DNA of 64,000 bases from Pisolithus tinctorius. Its lineage: Eukaryota; Basidiomycota; Agaricomycetes; Boletales; Pisolithaceae. The position numbers and the translations under genes were made by a program. Shown one piece after another: positions 33,094 through 44,424 of the stretch (position 1 is its first letter; every line of letters starts with the position of its first letter). The notes beneath the pieces are model-generated. The model searched no databases and was not told where the DNA came from. It saw nothing but the letters and a program-made list of their open reading frames with translations. The DNA lies in contig JANFAH010000065.1 of the NCBI GenBank assembly GCA_024663395.1, positions 186,001 to 250,000 on the forward strand. Direction: 5' to 3'.

Positions 33094-34120
33094 TGATGGT
33101 AGAGAAAAACGGAATTCCAGGTCTCCTTGTTCTTGTAGGTTGGTGTAACGGAGTCATGCTTTATATGCATCTGTGAGATAGGGCCGTTCATCATCAGGGT
33201 CTGACTCTGGCTGGGATCTTGTGAAGCGGATATTATCGATGCTGTGGTGTTGTTCGACAGAGAATGAAACGGAAACCTCCAGGCATGACGACTCCTGCAG
33301 CATTTACACGCGATCAGGAGGGAGGAGAGGGAGGCAGTGTCATTAGTCTTGAGAAGCAGATGACTCGCGTCTACAAGCCTATTTTGGGAAAGAAACCACA
33401 ATCCTGTTGCCGCGCAGAATCTGCATGTATGGTCTTCAAGTCTTCAAGATATCTTACCACGAGGCAAGTTACAGGAGCTGGACGCCACCTGTGAAGTCCG
33501 CATTGATTCCTGCGATGTTTTGATGGCATTGACTCCATCGACCGCAGGGTCGTCAGACCGGCAGTGCAGTATATAAGGAGAAGTAGACGTACGAAGGTAC
33601 ACACAAGAGGCTCCTGAGCAACGTAAAATGGCAGCTGAGAGTCGCTATTTCAAAAATGTCATCTAGTTTTCCAGAGAGCGTCTGTTGGGGTGTGATGACC
33701 ATCGTCCGAATAGTAGCTCCAATCATTTCCGTAAAGGATCCAGAGCGTTCGACCACCACCTGTCCAGAAACATACGTATGCTATGGAAGGACAATAAACA
33801 CAGATCTCAGAGGCAAGGATACGGTGCTATATCCCATGCAGCTATGTTGACTTCTACTATCCGAAGCTGATGCACCGATAGCAATGCTCGATGAAAAGTA
33901 GTTTGACTGAGTCAGGAATTCAAAGTGCTCTCAGCAGTGTCGGTCACAATTGTTAGTATACGTGCTTACGCTAGGTCCTAGCAACGACAAGAGGGTCATG
34001 CCAACGTGACGAAGGCCATGGGACATAGCTGTAATTGGTGGAAAGGCTTTGTACAGCCAAATGCTCTGAGAGATGGAGTATACTTAAGGCACCAAGAGAC
34101 ACGAGGTGTGCACGCTTGGG

Positions 34121-36131
34121 AATGCATGCCAAATAGTCCGGCTCAAGTCGTGTACAACGAGATTTGCAGATGCGTGATGGGCGTCGTGTCAAATATGATG
34201 TATTGTCTTCTGTAGCGATGAGTATTCGATCGAATATTTATAGCTCATGGAGGCTTCCAACCTGGAGCTGCAAGGGTCATTGCTTAGGCCATCAACGGTG
34301 TGAAGATGCCAGAGCTTACTTTGGCTTTCCAAAAACCTGACAAGGTTAGGATCTGAGTAAAAGAAGAGTCGGGCTTCCTGGAGTTGGAAGGGAATGTGCG
34401 ATACACCACCCAATACCCAACCATTACTATGGGTGGCGTCGTGAATGACGAGACACTGTAAAGCGCCATCTTGGACAGGGCCGGCTGTATGGCGCCCCAA
34501 AAGTCCCCTGTTAGCACTCTTTGGCGACTCCCACCGTCCTGAAAGATATAGAAAGAGCAAACATAGAATCCGAGACGAGATCTGGAAAGGACGGTTTGGA
34601 AGACGCGAAACGTGGTCTGGAAGTTGCCCGACATAATGTTTTCGTATATTGTAACTTCTGCTTCCCGCTGCAAGGCTTCACAGGTGAGACATAGGACCGC
34701 TTGGCCGCTGCGCCTGGTCCATTGCACGATTCGCCTGCAGACCTGAGTTGGAAAAGCGTTGCTAGAGATGGAGGCCATGAATTCTTTGAATGAAATGCGT
34801 ATTTTTGTCCCCGAGGTAAGAAGATTGGCTGCACCGACAGCAAAAGCATGCACTAGTGACAATCAATCTGGCCTACTCGGACAGCAGCCGGTCGCCGCAA
34901 TATGTTTGCTCGATGAAAAACAGCAGGTTTGATGACGTTTTGTGCCACTATACGCGGGGATCAGGGTTTGAATTTTGAAGGTGGCACCTCAGTTCCCTAG
35001 ACAAAATAGTCGTCTGCTTCAGTCTTCGTGTCACAAAATGAGGAGTACTCCTCATTCATTCCGAACCTGAGATCTGGCCGTTTAACTGCAAACATGACTG
35101 CCATTTCTCGTTCAGACCTACTAGCTTGGCTTAATGAACTTCTTCAGCTGAACTATACCAAGATCGAACAATGCGGCACTGGTGGTGCATATTGCCAGAT
35201 TCTGGACTCTATCTATGGTGCGTGTCACCAGGAAACATCTTCTTTCTGATTGTTTATGATAAAATATCATCTTCTGACGCGTCGATCTTTCGCCAGGGGA
35301 CGTGCCTATGACGAAAGTCAAGATGAATGCGAAGCACGAATACGAATTTGTTGCAAACTTTAAAGTAATGCAAAACGTCTTCAAGGCAAGGAAGATCGAC
35401 AAGGCGTGTTTGCGACAATTCCTCTACAGCGCTGTTTTGGCTCATGGATGATCTCTTCAGCCAATACCCATCGAGAAACTTGTCAAATGCAAAATGCGGT
35501 GCGTGGTTTGTTGGTGCTCTGCTGGCGCAAACATTGGTAACACGATTTTACTCGATCTCAGGGACAACCTAGAATTCTTGCAATGGATGAAACGCTTTTG
35601 GGACTCTAATTACGGTGGACAAGGTTACGATCCAGTCGCCCGCAGACGAGGGGCGCCAACAGATACTCCCGCCAGGATCGCACCACTGCCCAGTTCTCGA
35701 ACCGGCGGCGCTTCTGCGGATCTGGGGATTGGGGGCCGTGTTGGAGGCAAAACGCCCATCAGCGGCCATCGAGCTGGGTCCGCTCAACCGAATGAAACCA
35801 TCCAGAACCTCCAAGCGCAAACCCGAGAATTGACCGCTCATATGGAGGGCTTAGAGAAGGAAAGAGAGTTCTACTTTGCAAAGGTATGCTGTGGTCTAAT
35901 CACCAATGTCTACCATCGTTTTGAACATAGTCATAGCTCCGTGATATCGAAATTTTGGCGCAACGTGATATCGAACTTGTGGCGCAGCAGAAACCGGAAA
36001 CAGCCGCAGGCGATCAAGGATCTCGGTTAAAAACCTTGGAAAACATTCAGAAGATCTTATACTCAACTGAGGTTTGCGAGATCAGATTCGGCTCCAACGC
36101 TTTACCGACTGTGCGTTTCAGGACGGCTTTG
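34121..36131. repeat. Tandem duplication unit 1 (F-box-like remnant plus EB1 copy 1)
   Basis: Unit 1 (start near AATGCATGCCAAATAGTCCGG) and unit 2 at 36132-38101 (start AATGAATGCCAAGTAGTCCGG) are about 2.0 kb each and similar throughout, including introns. The junction lies in the last exon of EB1 copy 1. Confidence 0.8.
34189..34862 (-). pseudogene. F-box-like protein remnant, copy 1
   Basis: The minus-strand frame from 34862 contains VLCLTCEALQREAEVTIYENI and SRSRLGFYV, resembling the region after the F-box in agaric F-box-like proteins, where a 'leaf/helix' block is followed by a leucine-rich part. The matching C-terminal part (LQCLVIHD…NGWVLGG…PFQLQEARLFF) is in another frame (34560-34189). 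The shift may be an intron ending at TCTTTCAG (about 34545) or a frameshift. No F-box itself is clear. A related, more damaged copy lies at 36275-36819. Confidence 0.4.
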
Positions 36132-36205
36132 AGAATGAATGCCAAGTAGTCCGGCTCGGAAGTGTCGAGTTCTGCAGCGATGGGTATTCGATCGAATATT
36201 TATAG
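35094..36205 (+). CDS. EB1: EB1-type microtubule plus-end protein, copy 1, altered C-terminus
   Basis: Exons 35094-35217, 35297-35403, 35461-35498, 35562-about 35883, a small exon from about 35938 to 36071, and 36122-36205. The calponin-homology domain is clear: [70 protein letters not shown] Ser/Gly/Pro linker and the EB homology coiled coil ([18 protein letters not shown]) follow. EB1 proteins track growing microtubule ends, and an acidic EEY/F-type tail binds CAP-Gly partners. Here the last exon starts DGFE like copy 2 but then runs across the duplication junction into [17 protein letters not shown] and ends SIEYL, so the acidic tail is lost. The second intron uses a GC donor. One substitution KMQ to KMR (35498) distinguishes it from copy 2. 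Confidence 0.85.
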
Positions 36206-38101
36206 CTCAGGGAGGCTTCCAACCTCGAGCTGTAAGGAAGGATCATTGCTTTGGCCGTCAACGATGTGAAGATGCTAGAGCTTACTATGGCTTTCCGAAA
36301 ACCTGACAAGGTCAGGATCTGAGTAAAAGAAGAGTCGGGCTTCCTGGAGTTGGAAGGGAATGTGCGATACACCACCTAATACAACGAGACACTGTAAAGC
36401 GCCATCTTCGACCGGGCCAGCTGTATGGCGCCACAAAAGTCCCCTGTTAGCACTCTTTGGCAACTCCCACCGTCCTGAAAGATATAGAAAGAGCAAATAT
36501 AGAAGCCGAGACGAGATCTGGAAATGACGGTTTGGAAGACGCGAAACGTGGTCTAGAAGTTGCCCGACATAATGTTTTCGTACATTTTAACTTCTGCTTC
36601 CCGCTGCAAGGCTTCACAGGTGAGACATAGGACCGCTAGGCCGCTGCGCCTGGTCCATTGCACGATTCGTCTGCGGACCAGGGTTAGCAAAGCGTTGCTA
36701 GAGATGGAGGTCATGAATTCTTTGAATGAAATCAGTATTTTTGTCCCCGAGGCAAGAAGAGACATTGTTAGCTCCACCGAAAGCAAGAGCGTGCACCACC
36801 CGTCGTTATTCACGTCCAATGACGGTCAATCTGGCCTACTCAGACAGCAGCTGGTCGCCGCAATATGTTTGCTCGATGAAAAACCGCAGGTTTGATGACG
36901 TTTTGTGCCACTATACGCGGGGGTTTGAATTTTGAGAGTGGCGCCTAGTTCTTTGGACAAAAACAGTCGTCTGCTTCAGTCTCGTATCACAACTCCTCAT
37001 TCATTCTGAGCCTGAGATCTGGCCGTTGACCCGCAAACATGACTGCCGTTTCTCGTTCAGACCTACTAGCTTGGCTTAATGAACTTCTTCAACTGAACTA
37101 TACCAAGATCGAGCAATGCGGCACTGGTGGTGCCTATTGCCAGATTCTGGACTCCATCTATGGTGCGTGCCACCAGGAAACATCTTCTTTCTGATTGTTT
37201 ATGATAAAATATCATCTTCTGACGCGTCGATCTTTCGCCAGGGGACGTGCCTATGACGAAAGTCAAGATGAATGCGAAGCACGAGTACGAATTTGTTGCA
37301 AACTTTAAAGTGATGCAAAACGTCTTCAAGGCAAGGAAGATCGACAAGGCGTGTTTGCGACAATTCCTCTACAGCGCTGTTTTGGCTCATGGATGATCTC
37401 TTCAGCCAATACCCATCGAGAAACTTGTCAAATGCAAAATGCAGTGCGTGGTTTGCTTGGTGCTCTACTAGTACAGACATTGGTAACACGATTTTATCCG
37501 ATCTCAGGGACAACCTAGAGTTCCTGCAATGGATGAAACGCTTTTGGGACTCTAATTACGGCGGACAAGGTTACGATCCAGTCGCCCGCAGACGAGGGGC
37601 GCCAACTGATACCCCCGCCACGATCGCACCACTGTCCAGTTCTCGAACCGGCGGCGCTTCTGCGGGTCTGGGGACTGGGGGCCGTGTTGGAGGCAAAACG
37701 CCCATCAGCGGCCATCGAGCTGGATCCGCTCAACCGAATGAAGTCATCCAGAACCTCCAAGCGCAAAACCGAGAATTGACCGCTCATATGGAGGGCTTAG
37801 AGAAGGAAAGGGACTTCTACTTTGCAAAGGTATGCTGCGATCCAATCACCAATGTCTACCATCGTTTTGAACATAGTCATAGCTTCGTGATATCGAAATT
37901 TTGGTGCAACGTGACATCGAACTTGCGACGCAGCGTGATATCGAACTTTCGCCGCAGCAGAAACAGGAAACGGCAGCAAGTGATCATGAATCTCGGCTAA
38001 AAACTTTGGAAGCCATTCAGCAGATCCTATACTCAACTGAGGTTTGTGAGGTCAAATTCGGCTCCAACGATTTACTGACTGCGTTTTAGGACGGCTTTGA
38101 A
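36132..38101. repeat. Tandem duplication unit 2
   Basis: Second unit of the about 2-kb tandem duplication. It keeps the original 3' end of EB1, which indicates that the duplication joined the last EB1 exon of unit 1 to upstream sequence. Confidence 0.8.
36275..36819 (-). pseudogene. F-box-like protein remnant, copy 2
   Basis: Paralogue of 34189-34862. A TAG follows SGNF (about 36555) where copy 1 has Gln, and part of the NGWVLGG region is deleted. It is clearly broken. Confidence 0.45.
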
Positions 38102-38146
38102 GTTCCAGACAATGCAGGGGCCGTTGACGAGGAAGAAACTTTCTAG
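37039..38146 (+). CDS. EB1: EB1-type microtubule plus-end protein, copy 2, intact
   Basis: Same exon layout as copy 1, starting [13 protein letters not shown] at 37039 and ending at TAG 38144-38146. Calponin-homology domain: [48 protein letters not shown]. Then a Gly/Ser/Pro linker and the EB homology coiled coil ([11 protein letters not shown]). The last exon encodes [18 protein letters not shown], an acidic tail with a terminal aromatic residue as in EB1 family members, expected to recruit CAP-Gly proteins. The coiled-coil exon has three RDIE-type units (about 37892-37970) where copy 1 has two, adding one heptad-like unit. An intron with a GC donor (AAG|GCGTGT) is shared with copy 1. This is the functional copy by all visible criteria. 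Confidence 0.9.
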
Positions 38147-38414
38147 TTAGATGTTCGTGATCCTTCAGCGCTATCGTATAATCCGTAGTACCCGTCAAGA
38201 TCTCGTTACTTCGTTCGTTCCCCCTAGTTTTTGCAGGGTCCGAACCACCCTTGTTCAAAGCATTCCCTTTCATTTGATATTCGAGTCATAAGTATGATAT
38301 ACGGTCCTTTCGGGTGTGGAAGTAAGTTACATTAAGATACCAAATCATCGTGTCATGCAAGCAATGCGGAGTTCCGTTCCAAGTCGTAAAGTTGTAGGAG
38401 TGGTTTACGCGGGT

Positions 38415-40025
38415 TCAGACCCGATGGAAAAACCGCTGGTCGATACTGAGTTTTGAAGCTAGCAGGAACGATGAGCCCAGGACCATGCTCGATCCAGCGA
38501 ACGCGATGGCGGCCACGAAAGATCCCTTTTGTGATTGAAGCAGTGCGCCAGCAATGGGACCACCGGTCAAGGCCCTTGAACGAGGTACGCGGACAATTAG
38601 GCAGGTCTAAAGTGGACACATTCAAGACGAACTTACGGAATAGATACAAAAGTGTAAAGAGCACCGATGCGCGTGCCCATCTCTTCCATGTCAGATATCT
38701 GGGCAACGCAAGGTGTCACCACGGAAACAAACGCCCCAGATAGAAAGCCGTAAATTGTAGAAAAAGTCGCTACAGCGGCCAAATTATCGGCGAACGTCCA
38801 GAACAGAAGGCAAATGAAGCCGGAAAAGAATGCCGTGGGACAAAGAAGGTTGAACCGCCCTATCTTGTCGGACAACCAAGCCGGCGCGATGCGGCCCAGT
38901 ATGCTTCCGGCATTCATTATGGATAATACGTAGAAGGCAACATCGGAACTGATGCCCAAGGATTCGGTGTAATCAGATATATAAAAATAGGGGATAAAGA
39001 TGCCTGAGTGATGAGAAAAAAAAATTAGCTGGTACACGCCACGGCAAGTTAAGAAGACCGTACCTAAACAAACAAAGAACGAACCAACAACGAGAAGTAG
39101 AAACCGTCTATCATTGATTAGTTGAAAATCCTGGAGCGAAAATGGTCGGGTTTTGCCCGCACGTCGAGCAGAGATGGTGGATGCTGCCAGTGCACCTGAT
39201 ACGGCAGAGAGGAGTGCCGAAGCCCTGACCCCCCAAGCAAAACCAATTTTCCGAAAAAGGAAGCGGAGCATAATCGGGTACACAACGCCGCCTGATCAAA
39301 CATCAGTAAGTACTGCCTCTGGTAACCATTGCACTGCGAACCAAGACCAGATCCAGCCGAGGCAATTCCAATAGCTGTAGCACGATAGTTGGTAAAGTGA
39401 GTCGCAACAGAAGAAACAGAGGGATAGAAGCTAGATGTAGTTCAGATTTGCGGAGTGCCACCGAGGAAAGGATGACACACAGCAGAGCGACGCTCAGTCC
39501 AAACAGAACTCCCTGAGCCAACAGGTACTGATAATACTGAGAGGCGACGCTGGTGAAGACAAGACTAAGCACCGAAATCAACGTCCCCAGTATCAAGAGT
39601 GGTGAAGGGCCCCAAGCATCAAATATACGCCCAACAGGACCGCCCTTTCGCAAACCAACCAGCCGCGTGATTAGTACGTTCCGCACAACGGCGTGGAATC
39701 GACTTACCATGAAAAAGAAAACGCATAATTGAAGTGAACCGATCCAAGATATGTTGAAGCTTGACATAGACGAAAGCTGGTTGCCAGAGTACCAGGACTG
39801 AAATGTGCCAAAAGCGATCATCTGACCGAAGGAGCAGAACAGTGCTAAGAATGACCCAGCGACCGTTAACCACGCTTGCTGGTTATGTGGCGAGGATGCA
39901 TCCGAGAGAGGGGCACTGCAGCATTCCGCAGACTGCGAACTGGGGTGAAGAGGGCACTGAGAAGACGAAGAGTCGAGACTTGACTTGTTGACTTGTGACG
40001 GTGACTGCTTCTCGACATCAGCCAT
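38415..40025 (-). CDS. Monocarboxylate-transporter-like MFS protein
   Basis: Six exons on the minus strand: 40025-39708, 39644-39481, 39430-39342, 39291-39064, 39003-38637, 38574-38415 (442 codons with stop, in phase throughout). The hydrophilic N-terminus (MADVEKQSPSQ) is followed by twelve hydrophobic segments in the pattern of the fungal MCT/MCH family: QQAWLTVAGSFLALFCSFG in helix 1, GPSPLLILGT, a GSGLGGVVYPIM helix 5 motif, then the second half with GSILGRIAPAWLSDKIGRFN, the MFS loop motif. It is expected in the plasma or an organelle membrane. The substrate cannot be told: relatives include riboflavin and monocarboxylate carriers and many uncharacterised proteins. The 3' end faces EB1 copy 2 (convergent). 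Confidence 0.85.
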
Positions 40026-40779
40026 ATGATAGAACTACAGTGGAGATGGAGTTTTAGCTGATGCACGAAAAGAGAATTGACCAGGGGGGGCAATTTAAGC
40101 CAAAATCAAGGTTATAGGTGAGAACCATTATATTCCGGTGTTTTTACTGGCATACCGGAAACAGTTATCAAGTCGCCTTTAGCGCCCTAGAACGTTCACG
40201 AGACGCCCTGTATTTCGGATGCTTGTACGTGAATGGCGGAGTAACGGAAGAAATGACTGTGGTCTCTCATATAGGGACGTGCTGGGAGGGGGGCGAAGCG
40301 GACGTTAACCCCCGTCACTGTGAAGATTTCGATGGCATGCGGCAGAAAAACACCGCATACTACTGTAATTGTGGAATCCAGTGCATCCTAGGGTTAACTG
40401 GGTACTCGTGGGGTTAATGATGAGAAAGGATGGACTGCAATCAAAAGAGTAAATGGGCGGCAGGACTGTTCATCGAAGGAATTAGATTGCGTAGCCAGGG
40501 AACCCGCCTCAGACGGCACAGCTCGCACCAGATCCGATAGAGACGGGAACCCAGAAGTGGATGGCCGTGGACCGGCTGGGTTCTGGGGTGGGTAAGACGA
40601 GGCTTACTCGGGCTCCGGTCATGACTCGGCCACGCGGTCGACCTACAGCACGTAACCGAATAGGGGCAAAGAGGGTTTTCCCGCTCCACGGCTCTGGGAA
40701 ACCACCAGGCCGTTGGCGACACGAGGAACTCTAGTTATCGGGTTTCACTGTAAAAGCCATGCTCCCGCTTGCTAGAGCT
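40026..40779. other. Intergenic region, nothing recognised
   Basis: Between the MFS start codon and the next gene. Short open frames at 40118-40417 (+) and 40441-40722 (-) have no recognisable features or homologous blocks. GC content is high. No tRNA-like B-box is seen. Confidence 0.4.
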
Positions 40780-41631
40780 TCATGCCACAACCCCACTCAA
40801 TCTCCTCGTCTTCAATTCCCGATAGTGCTTAATTGCTCTCTCCCGTTCCTCTTCCATCATCACCTTCTGCGCCATACTCAAGACGCCCGAGGACTTATCT
40901 TTCTTCGGCAGCTGACGTGCTCCTCGCGGAACGTTCGTAATTTCAGGTGGTGCTTGAGCTATGTCATTCAGGCGCCGCGGAGCTGAGGTGGAAGCTTTTG
41001 GAAACTCTTTGCCTTTTTCCGCTGAACCATCTCGTTCGATAGCGAAACCGGCGATTTTTGTTGGGTGCCGCAGAGGAACGTTCTTATCCGAAGAGTTGGA
41101 ACATTCCTTGCTTTCTTCTTTTCTAGCGCTCGGCTGCGGCCTGCCAGCTGCGTCCTGCTTACGAACCTTGCGCTCTTGATTAGACGACTGTCGCAACGCC
41201 ATCTTGATATGAGGTATCATTGATTGTTCCACTCGCCTGCAGCGCATCGGCCAATAAGGTAACACCGACAATGACGGTAGGGACAGCAATCACCTGTTGA
41301 AACTCGTGATCGTTTCTCCGGGTCTGATCTTCGGTGTGCCGTCGGCGCCCTGATCACTGCCATCATGATGCTTTCTCTTCCGTGCTGGACCATCCTCGCG
41401 CCCATCAAGTTTCCGTTTCTTCTCCCTATATTCTTGCCTGATCCTAGCGGCATCAAGGACGCGAGAGACCGATTTCGGGATTGTCTCCCGAGCAAGAGAG
41501 GTTTCGGGGGCTAAGTCGACACCTCTAAAAAAATAAATAATCGTGAGTAGAATAGAAGCGGCGGGAAATAATGCGCACCGTAGTACTCTCTGGCTTTCCC
41601 TCGTAGACCGTTTGGCACGTTTGTGGGGCAT
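40780..41631 (-). CDS. Basic, lysine-rich probable nuclear protein
   Basis: Three exons inferred: a short first exon from ATG 41631 (MPHKRAKRSTRESQ), an intron ending TTTTTTTAG at about 41530, a second exon (GVDLAPETSLARETIPKSVSRV… to GETITSFNR), an intron from about 41305 to 41244, and a third exon RVEQSMIPHIKMALRQS… to the stop at 40780. The junction gives PGETITSFNRRVEQSM, a motif pattern seen in uncharacterised fungal nucleolar-type proteins with a CCDC137-like name. The protein is very basic (KKRKLDGREDGPARKRKHH), with a likely nuclear localisation signal and a C-terminal helical segment (AQKVMMEEERERAIKHYRELK). The function is unknown; a role in ribosome biogenesis is a guess from composition. 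Confidence 0.6.
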
Positions 41632-42294
41632 CCTAGCGCCTTAGTACAAGCCTGCAAACCAGTGAGCCCTCCAAGATACCTTCTTACAGTCACGTGCGCG
41701 GCGGAGGCTTGCCAACCAAAAATGGCGAAGAGTCCGACCATCGACCGCTGGCTTGTGCATGAATGGCTTCAGCCTGCCACCTTCCAATCTCCTGGCAGTC
41801 CCAGATCCCTCGGACCTGCCACTGGGAGAATTACATACAACGCCCTGCCATCCTGGAGAATCTTGATGCTGCAATTTTTCCGAATATCGCGGTTGGCGTG
41901 CATTCATAACTGATCTGGCGTACGATACAGCTCCAGGCCTTCTTACTTCCAGATACTTGCATTGGCACATTACTTTAATATTCAACACAGCTCGTTCGTC
42001 TTGTGGCATGTCATGCATCACGCTTAGTCTACTTCAAAGTACCTGCGATATAGACGCAAATGCCTCCAGCCATGTCATTTTCTTATAACGCTGGTGTAGA
42101 TACAACTGGCCGCAGCATGCTCGATAAATCTCCTTTCGCATCACCTGCATAGTAGGATATTTACTCCTCACGGTATTATGTGACATTCTATCCCAAGAAA
42201 AATCAATGACCTTCCAAACTCATCCCATACTGTCACCGTAATCAGGCACCAACAATCGAAGCAAAGGTCAAAGCTGCAAACCCCAAGGTGTTTC
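41632..42294. other. Intergenic region
   Basis: Upstream of the basic protein gene and downstream of RCE1. A minus frame at 41641-42021 has no recognisable feature. No RNA gene seen. Confidence 0.4.
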
Positions 42295-43546
42295 CTAACT
42301 CCAAAACAAACTTTCCTCGGTGTATGTCCACCTTTGGAGCACATACACGAATAAAGATATACCGGAAAGATATGCCAGGATAATGGCTGCTATTAAATTA
42401 GCACTTAGAGCGGCAGTTACCAGTGGCAGCGAACAGTACCTAATTTCCGGTCAGGTCTCTGGCCAATATCATAGCCAGGTTGTGGAACACCCATCACATT
42501 GCAAAACACATGGGCTGCGATCGGAGGTAAGACAGAACCAGTGCGAAGAAAGAGATATGAGCAATAGAACCCGAAGACAGTCGTGTAGGCGAACTGGAAG
42601 GCTACCGTGTATCAAGGTCATGAGGCGGAATTACCAAAAAGTGGTGAAGCACACCTGTTCCGATAGCAGCGCGCTTCAAAGCTGCAGGGCTACGACCATA
42701 CCTATTGTAGGTTTCCCATGCATGATGGATGTGGGCTGTTCCAGCAAGGTCAGCACATGTATACTTGGCCGTTCGCACACATTACCTGCGCCGAAAGCCA
42801 ACGGACTCAGCAAGATCATACGTGCTTTGGATGCATTCGCCAAGTGATATGCACTGAGGACACATGCTCTGAATACGACTTCCTCTGTGATCGGGGCCTG
42901 TTGGAGTGACCAGTTGGTAGGTCTGGGAATGGTGAAAGATCCGTATACCCACAACCACATAGTTCCTTATACCAGTGACTGAAAAGACAACAGAAACGAA
43001 ATCGTCCTCATACGTCCAATTCCTTTGAAATGGCAGGGTCCCCACCAGGAAGCGAGAGTAGAGAGGTCCCAGGTACAAGACTGGCGTCACAAGAAAAGGA
43101 AGGAGACCAGAGAAAGTGATGCCCAGATGTGACAGTGTCAAACGAAGTAGGGTAACACGCTGCGATACAATTCCATCCAGTCAACGTCTAAGAGAGTGCT
43201 GCGGTACTTGGCTGAAGAAACATACGTCAGGCTCGTTCCCTGCGATCTCTCTCACGGGACCAGCCGCCATAACACAACAAATGATGGTTGCAATGCTGAC
43301 AGCAACCAAACGGGCCCGGATGACGTCCGGGTCATCCCTCCAGCGTTCGCGCATCTCCTTGGGCCTGGAGTAACCAAAGTCGATGTACGCTTTGGCTTTG
43401 GAGAACGACAGTCGGGCGCCTTTCGACAGGTAGATCGAGCCGACATACAAAGTCGTGTAGACCGCAGCCAACGCGTGAGCGGACGAGACACCCAACGAAT
43501 TGGAAAGCCTAGAAACCGCCCCAGCTTGCTGCAACGCGAAAGACAT
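42295..43546 (-). CDS. RCE1: CAAX prenyl protease 2 (RCE1)
   Basis: Minus strand, ATG at 43546 ([14 protein letters not shown]), stop 42295-42297, five or more introns. RCE1 is the ER membrane protease that removes the last three residues of farnesylated or geranylgeranylated CAAX proteins such as Ras and mating pheromones. Seen motifs: IRNYV at the end of one exon followed by [19 protein letters not shown], the glutamate pair and Arg of the ABI/CAAX family; then a spliced [14 protein letters not shown] (active-site His); then [11 protein letters not shown], the last metal or active-site motif (H…N). The hydrophobic segments fit a multi-pass membrane protein. The C-terminus is [15 protein letters not shown]. 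All catalytic residues appear present. Divergent from the eS19 gene at 43827. Confidence 0.9.
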
Positions 43547-43826
43547 AATGAAAGAGTTTCATGAAACGCGTGCGTTAGCAAAGGCCTGTGGCGGTAGCAC
43601 GAGCCCTTTGTGAACAAGACAACAGCGCCGTTGGCGTGCTGCAGCTGGCAACGGTGTCTTGGAAACACCAAACACGACGTGGTTGCGCAGACAGGGGCCA
43701 ATGATGACTAAGCAAAGAACTGCATAGAGTCCCGCTCAGATTCAAACTCCTTCGCAAACTCTAAATTCCTTGTACACACGCCCTCCGTCGCGCCCCAACG
43801 CTGCCTCGCTGCCCCCCTTCTTCACC

Positions 43827-44424
43827 ATGCCAGGAGTAAGAGATATCAGGTTTGTTGATATCATTAGCAGCCAAATTCAAATCAGTGACCCCGATCTCGT
43901 TGGCATTCAGCGCGGACGATTTTATCACTGCATACGCATCCCACCTCAAGCGGTCCGGCAAGCTCGAGGTGCCAACATGGGTCGATCTCGTTAAGACCGG
44001 TTCATACAAGGAATTGGCACCATATGATCCCGACTGGTTCTACATTCGTGCAGGTAAAACTTACCCGTTTTATATGCGTGAGGCCCTGCTAAGACTGCGA
44101 TCAACCGATACAGCTGCTGTTGCACGGCACATATACCTCCGTAAGGACGTCGGCATTGGCGCCCTGACAAAACTTCACGGCGGCCGCAACAGGCGCGGAA
44201 ACCGCCCATCACACCACGCGCCGGCTTCTGCCTCCGTCCAACGGAAAGTCTGTCAAGCACTTGAGAAAATCGGCGTGCTCGAACAAACCGACAACGGTGG
44301 TCGGAGAATTAGCCAGGATGGTCAACGAGACTTGGACCGGATCGCGACGGCTGTCGTTGAGGCTGCTAGGGAAGACGAAGACGAAGAAGAGGGCGAAGAG
44401 GAGGAGGAAGAGGAAGAGGAATAA
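43827..44424 (+). CDS. RPS19: 40S ribosomal protein eS19 with long acidic tail
   Basis: Exons 43827-43849, 43911-44053, 44114-44424. Start MPGVRDI, then SADDFITAYASHLKRSGKLEVPTWVDLVKTG, WFYIRA|AAVARHIYLRK, GIGALTKLHGGRNRRG, QALEKIGVLEQ and GGRRISQDGQRDLDRIA, the full eS19 family pattern. eS19 is a small-subunit protein needed for 18S rRNA maturation. The second intron is 60 nt and has no stop in frame, so unspliced RNA would add 20 residues. The C-terminus runs on past the usual end into a stretch of about 20 Asp/Glu residues (EDEDEEEGEEE…). The short first exon ending a few codons after ATG is typical for ribosomal protein genes. Confidence 0.95.

Noticed and set aside
40441..40722. GC-rich minus frame as a gene
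   Set aside because: No start context, splice pattern or motif; arginine/proline content reflects GC composition.
43252..43701. Minus-strand frame near RCE1 start
   Set aside because: It is out of frame with the RCE1 first exon, which has family similarity.
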